Origin: Pelagibacteraceae bacterium TMED170
Lineage (GTDB): Bacteria > Pseudomonadota > Alphaproteobacteria > Pelagibacterales > Pelagibacteraceae
Direction of reading: 5' to 3'
NCBI GenBank assembly: GCA_002170875.2
Contig: NHHT02000015.1
Span: 3,733-29,755, forward strand
Length of the DNA stretch: 26,023 nucleotides
Below the pieces are notes generated by a model. The model worked only from the letters and a program-made list of their open reading frames with translations. It was not told the DNA's origin and did no database searches. Positions 1-8,433 of the stretch are shown piece by piece (the stretch's first letter is position 1; each line of letters opens with the position of its first letter). Position numbers and translations under genes: made by a program.

Positions 1-374
1 TAAAACCTACTAAAATTTACGCTAAAGAGATTTTGAAACTAGCTGAAAAAAAATTAATTAATTCTGCATCTCATATAACAGGAGGTGGACTTATTGAAAA
101 CATTGAAAGATCAGTTCCAAAAGAATATTCAATAAATGTTGATTTATCAAAGATTAAAATAAAACCAATATTTACTTGGCTTAAAAAACATAATTTATCT
201 GACCAAGAAATGTTAAAAACTTTTAATTGTGGTGTTGGATTTTGTTTAATTGTCGAAAAAAAAAATGTATTTAAAATTAAAAAATATTTTTCAAAAGAGT
301 ATTTACCTTATGAGATTGGATCTATATCTAAAGAAAATAAAAGAATAAATTTAATTAACAATATTAAATGGTAA
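1..374 (+). CDS. purM: Phosphoribosylformylglycinamidine cyclo-ligase (AIR synthetase), 3' part only
   Basis: C-terminal 123 residues of PurM; the gene begins upstream of the window and the frame is open from base 3. PurM closes the imidazole ring: it turns formylglycinamidine ribonucleotide plus ATP into aminoimidazole ribonucleotide in the cytosol. The visible part has the family's KPTKIY segment near the left edge (compare the EPTRIY type) and the SASHITGGGLIENIER glycine-rich motif, followed by the usual small C-terminal domain with FTWLKK and a NCGVGF segment. An in-frame ATG at base 33 is internal and not the real start. The stop codon lies inside the start of purN (7-base overlap), so the two are probably translationally coupled, as in the common purMN pair. 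Confidence 0.93.
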   Translation, partial: KPTKIYAKEILKLAEKKLINSASHITGGGLIENIERSVPKEYSINVDLSKIKIKPIFTWLKKHNLSDQEMLKTFNCGVGFCLIVEKKNVFKIKKYFSKEYLPYEIGSISKENKRINLINNIKW

Positions 375-925
375 AAAAGAATTGTTGTGTTTTTATATCA
401 GGTAAAGGGACCAATCTGTTAGCTTTAATACGAAGCTCAAGATCCTATAATTTTCCCATTAATATAAAATTAATTATTTCCAATAGAAAGAATGCAAAAG
501 GAATATTGTTAGCAAAGAAATTTTCTATACCATTCAAAATAATAGATCAAAAAAATAAACTAAATGAATTAGAAGTAATTAACGAATTGAAAAAAAATAA
601 AATTTCTATAATTTGTCTTGCTGGCTACATGAATATTCTTCCAAAAAAATTTATTAAAGGTTTTAATGGTAAAATTATTAACATCCATCCTTCATTGCTT
701 CCAAAGTATAAAGGTTTGGACACCTTCTCAAGAGTATTAAAATTCAAAGAAAAATCTACTGGTTGCACCGTTCATTATGTAAATGAAAAACTAGACTCAG
801 GGAAAATAATCCTAAAAAAAAAGATTTTCATTTCTTCAAAAGATAATAAAGAGACTTTAAAAAAGAAGGTTCAAAAAAAAGAGTATTTAGCCTTCTCTGA
901 AGCTATATTTAAAATTTACAATTAA
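368..925 (+). CDS. purN: Phosphoribosylglycinamide formyltransferase (GART)
   Basis: 185 residues, slightly shorter than the E. coli protein. It transfers a formyl group from 10-formyl-tetrahydrofolate to glycinamide ribonucleotide, the third step of purine synthesis. Visible motifs: an N-terminal SGKGTNL phosphate loop (residues 11-17), the INIHPSLLPKYKG signature with catalytic Asn105 and His107, and TGCTVHYV followed by LDSGKII with Asp143, which completes the Asn/His/Asp triad. Its ATG is inside the last codons of purM (overlap ATGGTAA), so translation is probably coupled. The stop is one base from the stop of the converging ndk gene, leaving no space for a terminator. Confidence 0.96.
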   Translation: MVKKNCCVFISGKGTNLLALIRSSRSYNFPINIKLIISNRKNAKGILLAKKFSIPFKIIDQKNKLNELEVINELKKNKISIICLAGYMNILPKKFIKGFNGKIINIHPSLLPKYKGLDTFSRVLKFKEKSTGCTVHYVNEKLDSGKIILKKKIFISSKDNKETLKKKVQKKEYLAFSEAIFKIYN

Positions 926-926
926 T

Positions 927-1337
927 TTACTCTTTGAAAAAAAAATTTATTTCTTTCTTTGCGTTATCGACCGAGTCCGAGCCATGTACAGAATTTTTAT
1001 CAATTGATATTCCATAAAGTTTCCTAATTGTGTTTGCTTCTGCATTTTTTGGATCAGTAGTACCCATCAACTCTCTATTTAATAATACTGCATTTTTACC
1101 CTCTAAAATCATCACTACTATCGGCCCGGAGGAAAGATATGCACAAAGATCATCATAAAAAGGCTTAGATTGATGAACTTTATAAAATTCTGCTGCCTCC
1201 TCTTTGGTGATATGTATCTTTTTATCTTTTTTAATCTGTAAATTATTTTTAGTGAATATCAATTTTATTTCTTCAACTATATTCCGTTCAACTGCATCAG
1301 GTTTAATTATAGATAAAGTTTGCTCCGTATTACTCAT
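927..1337 (-). CDS. ndk: Nucleoside diphosphate kinase
   Basis: 136 residues, close to the usual length. It passes the gamma-phosphate of ATP to NDPs through a phosphohistidine, making GTP, CTP, UTP and dNTPs. The sequence starts with the typical TLSIIKPDAVERN strand, has GPIVVMILEG and MGTTDPKNAEANTIR in the middle, and carries the active-site NSVHGSDS motif with His118 as nucleophile. It overlaps the end of pepA by 8 bases and so probably shares its transcript. In many Alphaproteobacteria the polymerase chi subunit gene holC lies close to pepA and ndk; it is not here. Confidence 0.97.
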   Translation of the reverse strand: MSNTEQTLSIIKPDAVERNIVEEIKLIFTKNNLQIKKDKKIHITKEEAAEFYKVHQSKPFYDDLCAYLSSGPIVVMILEGKNAVLLNRELMGTTDPKNAEANTIRKLYGISIDKNSVHGSDSVDNAKKEINFFFKE

Positions 1338-2787
1338 AATTTTCTTCTATTAAATGATTTAATAATCTTACGCCAAATCCAGTAGCTCCTCCTGAATTTA
1401 AAGCTCCACCATATTTTGAGAAAGCCATACCTGCAATATCTAAATGGGCCCATGGAGTTTTATTTAAAATAAATCTTTGTAAGAACTGAGCGGCAGTTGT
1501 CGATCCTGCTCCACCAACATAATTTATATTTTGCATGTCAGCATTTTTTGAATTCATAAGCTTATCATAATTTTTATGAAGAGGCATTCTCCATAATTTT
1601 TCCTCTACTTTTTTACCAGCATTTAAAATTTGATTGGATAGGTTATCATCATTTGAAAATAGTCCAGCATATTCCGATCCTAAACTAACTATAATGGCAC
1701 CTGTTAAAGTAGCTAAATCAACTATAAATTTTGGTTTAAATTTTTTTTCCGTAAAAGTTAAAGCATCAGCCAAAACTAATCTTCCTTCTGCATCTGTGTT
1801 CAATACTTCTATGGTTTTACCGCTATACGATTTAACAATATCTCCAGGTCTTTGAGCAATTCCACTTACCATATTCTCAACAAGCCCTACAACACCAACA
1901 GCATTAATCTTTGCTTTTCTTAACGCTAAATTTTTCATTAAACCAACTACAGCAGCAGAACCTGCCATATCATAAGTCATGTCTTCCATAAATTTTGCAG
2001 GTTTTAATGAATATCCGCCAGTATCAAAAGTAACTCCTTTTCCAACAAATGCTAAAGGTTTAGAATTATTTTTTGCCCCGTTCCATTCCATTGTTACAAG
2101 ATATGATCCTCTGATACTTCCCATACCTACACCAAGCAATGCATTCATACCCATTTTTTTTAATTTTTTTTCATCATATATAGTTACTTTTAAACCATCT
2201 TTTCTAAGAGAATTTAATCTTTTAGCATATTCATCTGGATGAAGAATGTTCCCTGGCTCAGAAACTAAATCTCTTGCATAAAAAGTTCCTTGTTCTAAAG
2301 CTTTAAATTTTAATTGATTTTGAGTTGAGGGTTTATTTTTATTTCCCATTACATTTATAGAAATAATTCTTGTTTTCTTTTTTGTTTTATATTTTTGGAA
2401 TTCATAAGATTTTAATTTTAGTCCATGAAGAAAATAACCTATAAAGTTATCATATTTAGCTGTTACGCTATCTGTGTTTATAAAGTACTCACTATTCTTT
2501 CCATAGTTTACTCGTCCATAAAATTCAGCACCTAAATTTTCAATATCAAAGCTCTTTAAATTTTTTTTGATTGAGATTAAAACTATCTTTTTTTTTGAGT
2601 TGACCTCAAAAACAAACATATTTTTTTTCAAATCATTGGTTTTTAATAAATCATTTATGTAAGAAAACTCTGAGCTAGAAAGGTGTTTATTTAAACCTTT
2701 AATGTTGAATTTTTCATCTGCAAATAAAACTATATTAGATGAAGATTTGCTGCTTGCTTTGTTTGAATAGTTAATTTGAATAGACAT
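1330..2787 (-). CDS. pepA: Leucyl aminopeptidase (M17 family cytosol aminopeptidase)
   Basis: 485 residues. A cytosolic two-metal aminopeptidase that removes N-terminal residues from peptides; in some bacteria PepA also binds DNA, which cannot be judged here. The C-terminal catalytic domain is fully conserved: metal ligands Lys250, Asp255, Asp273, Asp332 and Glu334, and catalytic Lys262 and Arg336, within VGKGVTFDTGGYSLKP and the NTDAEGRLVLADAL signature. All lie at a constant offset of 20 from the E. coli positions as I recall them. The N-terminal domain (about residues 1-160) is poorly conserved, as usual. First gene of a pepA-ndk unit, divergent from lptF. Confidence 0.97.
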   Translation of the reverse strand: MSIQINYSNKASSKSSSNIVLFADEKFNIKGLNKHLSSSEFSYINDLLKTNDLKKNMFVFEVNSKKKIVLISIKKNLKSFDIENLGAEFYGRVNYGKNSEYFINTDSVTAKYDNFIGYFLHGLKLKSYEFQKYKTKKKTRIISINVMGNKNKPSTQNQLKFKALEQGTFYARDLVSEPGNILHPDEYAKRLNSLRKDGLKVTIYDEKKLKKMGMNALLGVGMGSIRGSYLVTMEWNGAKNNSKPLAFVGKGVTFDTGGYSLKPAKFMEDMTYDMAGSAAVVGLMKNLALRKAKINAVGVVGLVENMVSGIAQRPGDIVKSYSGKTIEVLNTDAEGRLVLADALTFTEKKFKPKFIVDLATLTGAIIVSLGSEYAGLFSNDDNLSNQILNAGKKVEEKLWRMPLHKNYDKLMNSKNADMQNINYVGGAGSTTAAQFLQRFILNKTPWAHLDIAGMAFSKYGGALNSGGATGFGVRLLNHLIEENYE

Positions 2788-2821
2788 AAATTTTTAAATA
2801 CTCTCTAATAGAGCTGAGTGG

Positions 2822-2850
2822 TATATATGACCAATTATATCATATTTCAA
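2822..2850 (-). promoter_or_regulatory. Candidate promoter for pepA-ndk
   Basis: On the minus strand, TTGAAA (2845-2850) is followed after 17 bases by TATATA (2822-2827). This would start the transcript near 2815, about 27 bases before the pepA ATG. The -35 element is one half of the palindrome TTTCAATTGAAA (2845-2856); the other half can serve as the -35 of the divergent lptF promoter. Sequence match only, in a very A/T-rich stretch. Confidence 0.45.
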
Positions 2851-2878
2851 TTGAAAATATACCATTGTGTACTATCAT
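2851..2878 (+). promoter_or_regulatory. Candidate upstream promoter for the lptF operon
   Basis: TTGAAA (2851-2856), a 16-base gap and TATCAT (2873-2878) would start a transcript near 2885 with a leader of about 40 bases. The -35 box abuts that of the pepA promoter on the other strand within one palindrome. Pattern match only. Confidence 0.35.
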
Positions 2879-2888
2879 AGGTTGAGTT

Positions 2889-2916
2889 TTGTCAAAAGTT
2901 GATTTAATTATATATA
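2889..2916 (+). promoter_or_regulatory. Candidate proximal promoter for the lptF operon
   Basis: TTGTCA (2889-2894, five of six bases match the sigma-70 -35 consensus) is followed after 16 bases by TATATA (2911-2916). The expected transcription start is about 2923, only a few bases before the lptF ATG at 2927, which would make a nearly leaderless mRNA. No Shine-Dalgarno sequence precedes that ATG, which fits. Pattern match only. Confidence 0.35.
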
Positions 2917-2926
2917 TCAAATTTTC

Positions 2927-4075
2927 ATGCTTAAAAATAAAATTTATAAATACTTTACTATTGAAATATTTAAAACATTTTTTACTATTTTATTTGCCTT
3001 TACAGCTATAGCATGGACCGTTAGAGCGGTTAATTTCCTAGATTTAGTAGTTGAAAATGGCCATTCTATTAACACTTATCTTTTATTTTCTCTACTTAAT
3101 GTGACAAATATCGTCACCAAATTTATACCTTTAACGTTCCTTTTGTCATTAATTATTGTAATTCAAAAATTTGAAAGACAAAACGAACTTATAATTTTAT
3201 GGACTACAGGATTAAATAAAATAAGGTTAGTTAATTTATTTTTTAAAATATCTTTATTGATTCTTTTAATTCAACTTATATTTGCTGTTTTTATAACTCC
3301 TAATTCTCTAAATAAATCAAGATCATTAATAAAATTATCTGATCTTGCGTCAATTTCATCTGTAATTAAAATTAATAAATTTAGTGACTCTTTTGAAGAC
3401 GTTACATTTTTTGTAGAAAACATAAATAGTAATAATGAACTAGAAAACATTTTTATTAGAGATGAATCTAATACTTTTAAAGGTTTAATAAATGACTCTT
3501 CCGACTCTTCAAATACAACAATAATTGCCAGAAGTGGTCTAGCTTCAAGTGATAGATTAGTTTTGTATGATGGCATGATTCAAACAGAAAATAAAAATGG
3601 AAATATAAATAATGTAGAGTTTAAAAAAACTCAACTTTTAATAGATCCATTGTTGCCTCGTACAATTACACAGCCAAAGTTACAAGAAACTTTTACTTCT
3701 AGTTTAATTCAATGTGTTGCAGATAAAAGTGATCAAGAAAACTCTATTAAGAGACTTAATTGTCCACAATCAAATTTAAAAAAAGAAATTATAGAAACCT
3801 TGTCTAGAAGAATTGGTATGCCTATTTATATTCCACTTATTTCTTTAATTTGTTCTTTTTTACTTATTTTTGCTAAAGAAGAAAAAAATAAATTTTATAA
3901 TAAATATATTTACTTTACGATAGGATTCTCTTTATTAGTCGCAGCAGAAATACTTGTAAGGTATTCTGGATTCTCTTTTTTAAATACTATTTTGTACTTC
4001 TTGCTACCCATAGTTTTAATTCCTATAGTTTATTTAATTTTACTTCAAAAATTAAAAATGGAAAAAATAAGTTAA
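2927..4075 (+). CDS. lptF: LPS export ABC transporter permease LptF
   Basis: 382 residues, YjgP/YjgQ family. With LptG and the ATPase LptB it pulls lipopolysaccharide out of the inner membrane and pushes it towards LptC. The layout is that of the family: three membrane segments (about 16-36, 54-80, 103-123), a periplasmic beta-jellyroll domain (about 125-290), then three more membrane segments (about 298-316, 327-345, 352-373). The cytoplasmic segment after TM2 (QKFERQNELIILWTTGLNK) is the part that contacts the ATPase. The periplasmic domain has two cysteines (263 and 279) at its end. Its stop shares one base with the lptG start. First gene of the envelope operon. Confidence 0.93.
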   Translation: MLKNKIYKYFTIEIFKTFFTILFAFTAIAWTVRAVNFLDLVVENGHSINTYLLFSLLNVTNIVTKFIPLTFLLSLIIVIQKFERQNELIILWTTGLNKIRLVNLFFKISLLILLIQLIFAVFITPNSLNKSRSLIKLSDLASISSVIKINKFSDSFEDVTFFVENINSNNELENIFIRDESNTFKGLINDSSDSSNTTIIARSGLASSDRLVLYDGMIQTENKNGNINNVEFKKTQLLIDPLLPRTITQPKLQETFTSSLIQCVADKSDQENSIKRLNCPQSNLKKEIIETLSRRIGMPIYIPLISLICSFLLIFAKEEKNKFYNKYIYFTIGFSLLVAAEILVRYSGFSFLNTILYFLLPIVLIPIVYLILLQKLKMEKIS

Positions 4076-5160
4076 TGAATAAAATTATTACTAATCACCT
4101 AGTTTTAAATTTTTTAAAAATAATATTGAATGTAATTTTTATTTTTATTTGTTTAGGTATAATATTGAACTTATTTGAAGAAATAGAATTTTTTAAAAAT
4201 TTAGACGTAAACATAAGTCTTCCCTTTTTACTTACTTTAATGTTTATACCAAATCAAATTATCAACTTACTTCCTTTTATAATATTTTTTGCAGCAATGT
4301 GGTACTTAACTTCGATTAAAGAGAAAAAAGATTTATTGTCTCTGAAAGTATTTGGTTACTCTAATATTAAAATTGTTTTTATCTTATCTACAACAGCATT
4401 TTTATTTGGAGTTTTAATATTACTTGCAATCAATCCCGTTACATCCTTTATGATAAAAAGTTATGAAAAAACAAAGGCTATCTATGCTAAAGATATTGAT
4501 CACTTAGTAACAATAAATAAAAATGGTGTTTGGATAAAAGAAACTAAGGAAGACAATTATACAATTACATTTGCTCAAAAGGTAAAAAATAACTTCTTAT
4601 ATAATGTAACAATTTATAAACTTTCATCGAAAAATAAGATGCTTGAAAGAATTGACAGTGATAAAGTAGACGTTTCCAATAATTTATGGACATTAAATAA
4701 TGCGAAAATTTACAATCCTAGCGTTGAAAATCAGTACATAAATAAAGATATTTATAATTTAAAGTCTAATTACAACATTGATAAGATAAATTCTTTATAT
4801 AAAAATTTAGATACAATATCTTTTCTGACTTTAGTTACAGAGTATCAATCACTAAATGAAAGAGGATACAGTAAAACTCTTTTAAATGAAAAATTAAATA
4901 TTTTTTTTTCTTTACCAATTTTTTTACTCTTAATGGTGGTATTGGCATCAATTTTCACTTTAGGATCTGTGAACCAAAAACAAAATATTTATTATATCTT
5001 TATATCCATAATTACTTGTGTCGTAGTTTATTACTTTAAAGATCTCTCGATTGCTCTAGGGCAAACTAATAGAGTTTCTTTAACTTTAGCTGTTTGGATG
5101 CCTATAATTGCAATTACATTATTTTGTTCAATTGGAGTTTTACAAATAAATGAAAAATAA
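4075..5160 (+). CDS. lptG: LPS export ABC transporter permease LptG
   Basis: 361 residues, the second permease of the LptB2FG complex, with the same 3+3 membrane layout as LptF: segments near residues 12-31, 48-76 and 94-115, a periplasmic domain of about 150 residues containing the family-typical NGVWIKE segment, then segments near 275-299, 304-322 and 335-353. The cytoplasmic loop KEKKDLLSLKVFGYSNIKI is the coupling-helix region. The assignment of LptF versus LptG rests on gene order (lptF first) and on the short NGVWIKE-type feature. The last 11 bases overlap the start of lptD, so the inner- and outer-membrane parts of the same transport bridge are made together. Confidence 0.93.
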   Translation: MNKIITNHLVLNFLKIILNVIFIFICLGIILNLFEEIEFFKNLDVNISLPFLLTLMFIPNQIINLLPFIIFFAAMWYLTSIKEKKDLLSLKVFGYSNIKIVFILSTTAFLFGVLILLAINPVTSFMIKSYEKTKAIYAKDIDHLVTINKNGVWIKETKEDNYTITFAQKVKNNFLYNVTIYKLSSKNKMLERIDSDKVDVSNNLWTLNNAKIYNPSVENQYINKDIYNLKSNYNIDKINSLYKNLDTISFLTLVTEYQSLNERGYSKTLLNEKLNIFFSLPIFLLLMVVLASIFTLGSVNQKQNIYYIFISIITCVVVYYFKDLSIALGQTNRVSLTLAVWMPIIAITLFCSIGVLQINEK

Positions 5161-7495
5161 TTATTTTTACGCAATACTGCTTTTAGCTTTTTTTAATTAC
5201 AAATTTTTATCTGCAAATGAATTGAAAATTAATTCTACTGAAATAAATGTAGATAATAATTCAAAAACTATAATTCTAAAAGGTGCTGTTAATGCTGTTG
5301 ATGAAAAAAATAATAAAATTTTTTCTGAATTTGCAAAATATAATAAAAAGAAAAAAATATTAAATACTTCTGGTAAAACAAAAATTATTACCTCTGAAGG
5401 TTTTATCCTAGATGGACAAAATATTACTTTTGACAATACAAAAAAAATAATTTCTTCTAATTATGACTCTATTATTGTTGATAAAGAAGGAAATAAAATT
5501 TTTTTAGAAATGTTTAATTATATAATTGAAAAAAATATGTTTTTCTCGAAAGGTAACATTAAAATTTTAGATACTAAAAATAATAATTATAAATTTTCTG
5601 AAATATATATAGATGAAAAAAAGAATAAGATCGTTGGTTCTGATGTCAAAATGTTTTTAAATCAAGAAGATATTAAGATTAATGAAAAAAACGAGCCTAG
5701 ATTATTTGCAAACAGCATAACATTGACTGGAAATCAAAGTGAGCTAAGCAAAGGAATTTTTACTTATTGTAAAAATAGAGAAAATCAAGCATGTCCTCCA
5801 TGGAGTTTACAAGCAGAAAAAATAAAACATAACGCTTCAAATAAAACTATATATTACGATAATGCTGTATTAAAAGTTTATGATTTTCCAATATTTTATT
5901 TTCCTAAATTTTCTCATCCCGATCCCACAGTAAAAAGAAGATCGGGTTTTTTAAACCCTAGTTTAACTGATAGCTCAAATATTGGAGCTGGATTATCAAT
6001 TCCTTATTTTTGGTCTATAGCTAAAGACAAAGATCTTACAATAACTCCAAGATATTATGTAAGCGGCTATCCTCTATTTTTAACTGAATATAGACAAGAC
6101 TTTAAAAATTCATATTTAATCTTAGATTCAAGCTTTACTAAAGGTTATAAAAAAACCTCAAATACAAAACTTGCTGGATCAAGATCTCACTTTTTTTCAA
6201 GATTTGATATGAATTTAATTGATGAAAATTTAAAGACAAGTAATATTGAAATCAATCTACAAGTACTATCTAACGACACCTATTTAAAAGTACATGATAT
6301 TAATACTGAATTAGCTGACAGTAGCTACGGGGTTTTAGAAAATACTTTTAATTATAATTATCAACACGAAGATCTCTTTTTTTCTTCCACGGTAAGTGCT
6401 TATGAAAATCTTACAATTGTTGATCGTTCTAAATATGAATATCTATTGCCTTATATAAATTTTGAAAAAAATTTAGTAACTAGTCCTAAGTATGGATTTT
6501 TAGATTTAGCATCTCAAATAAAAGTAAGAAATTATGATGTAAATAAACAAACTGAATTTTTAGTTAACGATTTTAATTGGAAATCTAACAGGTGGATAAG
6601 TGATTTTGGGTTTGAAAATCAATTATTAGGAAGTTTAAAAACAGTAAATTATAACGCAAAGAATGCCTCTGAATTCAAAACAGAAGATACAAATACTGAA
6701 GTCTCTGGTGTAGTTGGATACCTTGGTAAATTAAATCTAAACAAAAAAAATGTTAAAAATAAAGATAATTATTTCCTTACACCAAAATTTCTTTTACGAT
6801 ACGCGCCAGGTCATATGAGAGACATAGATGGTGGAAGGCTTAAATATACTAATCTATTTAAATTAAATAAAGTTAACGAATTTGACGTATTAGAGAATGG
6901 GCTTAGCGCGTCACTAGGTTTTGATTTTAAAAAGAATAAAATAAAAGATGACGGATCACTTGATCAAGAAAAATTTAGTTTATCTATGGGTCAAGTTATA
7001 AATGCAGAGGAAAATATGGACATGCCATCAAGTACATCATTAGATCAAAGATTTTCAGATCTGGTTGGGGAATCAAGATTCAGATTCAACGATAGTACAA
7101 AATTTAAATATGACTTTTCTATAGACCAAAGCTATAAGGATATAAATTATAGTGAAATAGGTGCTGACATTAATTTAAATGATAATACGATATTTAACAT
7201 TAGCTATCTAGAAGAAAAAAATCATATTGGACAACAGGAATATATTAAATCAGACATTAATTTTGAAATAGGGGAATCTAACTCATTAGCATTTTCAACA
7301 AAAAGAAATTTATTAACTAATTCAGCTGAATTTTACAATTTAAGTTATGAATATATAAATGATTGTTTAAGAGCTGGACTTGTTTTCAGAAGAGAATTTT
7401 ATACCGATAGAGATATAGAGCCTGAGAATTCATTAATGTTTAAAATATCAATTATTCCTTTTGCAAATATAAATTCTCCTAAAGTAAGCAGATGA
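5150..7495 (+). CDS. lptD: LPS-assembly outer-membrane protein LptD
   Basis: 781 residues. LptD forms the outer-membrane barrel that, plugged by the lipoprotein LptE, inserts LPS into the outer leaflet. Residues 1-22 form a signal peptide (hydrophobic core AILLLAFFNYKF). Residues of about 25-190 form the OstA-like periplasmic domain that continues the Lpt bridge. After that comes the barrel, with the conserved entry KVYDFPIFYFPKFSHPDPTVKRRSGFL and a run of alternating beta strands to the C-terminus. There are only three cysteines: 207 and 215, flanking the entry to the barrel, and 739 in the conserved YINDCLRAGL motif near the end. This is compatible with a disulfide between the N-terminal part and the barrel end. 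No lptE was recognised in the window. Confidence 0.93.
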   Translation: MKNNYFYAILLLAFFNYKFLSANELKINSTEINVDNNSKTIILKGAVNAVDEKNNKIFSEFAKYNKKKKILNTSGKTKIITSEGFILDGQNITFDNTKKIISSNYDSIIVDKEGNKIFLEMFNYIIEKNMFFSKGNIKILDTKNNNYKFSEIYIDEKKNKIVGSDVKMFLNQEDIKINEKNEPRLFANSITLTGNQSELSKGIFTYCKNRENQACPPWSLQAEKIKHNASNKTIYYDNAVLKVYDFPIFYFPKFSHPDPTVKRRSGFLNPSLTDSSNIGAGLSIPYFWSIAKDKDLTITPRYYVSGYPLFLTEYRQDFKNSYLILDSSFTKGYKKTSNTKLAGSRSHFFSRFDMNLIDENLKTSNIEINLQVLSNDTYLKVHDINTELADSSYGVLENTFNYNYQHEDLFFSSTVSAYENLTIVDRSKYEYLLPYINFEKNLVTSPKYGFLDLASQIKVRNYDVNKQTEFLVNDFNWKSNRWISDFGFENQLLGSLKTVNYNAKNASEFKTEDTNTEVSGVVGYLGKLNLNKKNVKNKDNYFLTPKFLLRYAPGHMRDIDGGRLKYTNLFKLNKVNEFDVLENGLSASLGFDFKKNKIKDDGSLDQEKFSLSMGQVINAEENMDMPSSTSLDQRFSDLVGESRFRFNDSTKFKYDFSIDQSYKDINYSEIGADINLNDNTIFNISYLEEKNHIGQQEYIKSDINFEIGESNSLAFSTKRNLLTNSAEFYNLSYEYINDCLRAGLVFRREFYTDRDIEPENSLMFKISIIPFANINSPKVSR

Positions 7496-8433
7496 AAAAG
7501 AAAATTTTTATAGGTTATTTATCATTCTTTTTTTTAATATCGTCTACAAGTAGTCTTTTAGCAAAAATAAATAATACAATTATTGCTAAAGTAGGTTCAG
7601 AAATTATTACAATTCTAGATGTAGAAAATGAGATAAAAATTCTTCTTATTATAAACAATGAGTCTATTACGCAAGAAAATATTAATAAAACAAAAAAAAT
7701 AGCAATTAAATCATTGGTTCAAAGATTAATTAAAAAAAATGAGATTATCAAATATAAAATAGATCAGTACAGTGAAAAAGATTTATTTAATTATCAAGTT
7801 AATATTGCTAAATCACTTAATATTAATCAGGAAGACTTAATAGAAATTTTTAAAAATAATGGTTTAAAATATTCTGATTTTTTAGAGTCAAAAAAAACAG
7901 AATTACGATGGAACACATTAATTTTCTCATTGTATAAAAATCAAATTGGAATTAACCCTTTAGAAATTGAAAATGAATTAAATTTAAAATTAAATAATAA
8001 AATTGAAACTAAAAAATACAAACTTTCAGAAATAGAAATAAAAAATAAAGGAGAAAATAATAAAAGTATTTTAGAAAATATTTATAAAATTATAAAAAAT
8101 GAAAGCTTTGAAAGTGCAGTAAAAAAATTTAGTGTATCAACATCGGCCTTAGATAGTGGAAATATTGGATGGTTCGATGAAAGTACTCTTTCACCCGTAT
8201 TAAAAAATGAACTAAGTAAATTAAAAAAAGGACAAGTAAGTAAACCGGTAAATAATTCAGAGTCAATTACGATTCTTAAAATTCAAGATATAAAAATAAT
8301 TCAAAATCAAAATCCTGATTTAGAAAAACTTAAAGCTCAAATAATTCAAGAAAAGAAACAAGCAAAATTAAATTTTTTTTCAAGATCCCATTTTTCAACT
8401 GTTGAAAATACCTTATTAATCAAATTTTTATGA
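7492..8433 (+). CDS. surA: Periplasmic chaperone / peptidyl-prolyl isomerase SurA
   Basis: 313 residues. SurA escorts unfolded outer-membrane proteins, including LptD, across the periplasm to the BAM complex. Residues 1-25 are a signal peptide ending near SSLLA. The N-terminal chaperone domain starts with the family pattern NNTIIAKVGSEIITILDVENE. A single parvulin domain follows at about residues 175-270, with the signature STSALDSGNIGWFDESTLSP and the KGQVSKPV strand. The E. coli protein has two parvulin domains; one copy is a shorter architecture and prolyl isomerase activity is not certain. It overlaps lptD by four bases (ATGA) and pdxA by four bases, so it is in the middle of a translationally coupled chain. 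Confidence 0.9.
   Translation: MKKKIFIGYLSFFFLISSTSSLLAKINNTIIAKVGSEIITILDVENEIKILLIINNESITQENINKTKKIAIKSLVQRLIKKNEIIKYKIDQYSEKDLFNYQVNIAKSLNINQEDLIEIFKNNGLKYSDFLESKKTELRWNTLIFSLYKNQIGINPLEIENELNLKLNNKIETKKYKLSEIEIKNKGENNKSILENIYKIIKNESFESAVKKFSVSTSALDSGNIGWFDESTLSPVLKNELSKLKKGQVSKPVNNSESITILKIQDIKIIQNQNPDLEKLKAQIIQEKKQAKLNFFSRSHFSTVENTLLIKFL

Noticed and set aside
1634..2242. Two open frames of 73 and 87 codons on the + strand
   Set aside because: They are antisense to the conserved catalytic part of pepA, have no family motifs, and arise from low stop density opposite a Lys/Gly-rich gene.
2899..2920. TTGAT...ATCAA inverted repeat as an operator upstream of lptF
   Set aside because: The 5-base arms are too short to be meaningful in such A/T-rich DNA.
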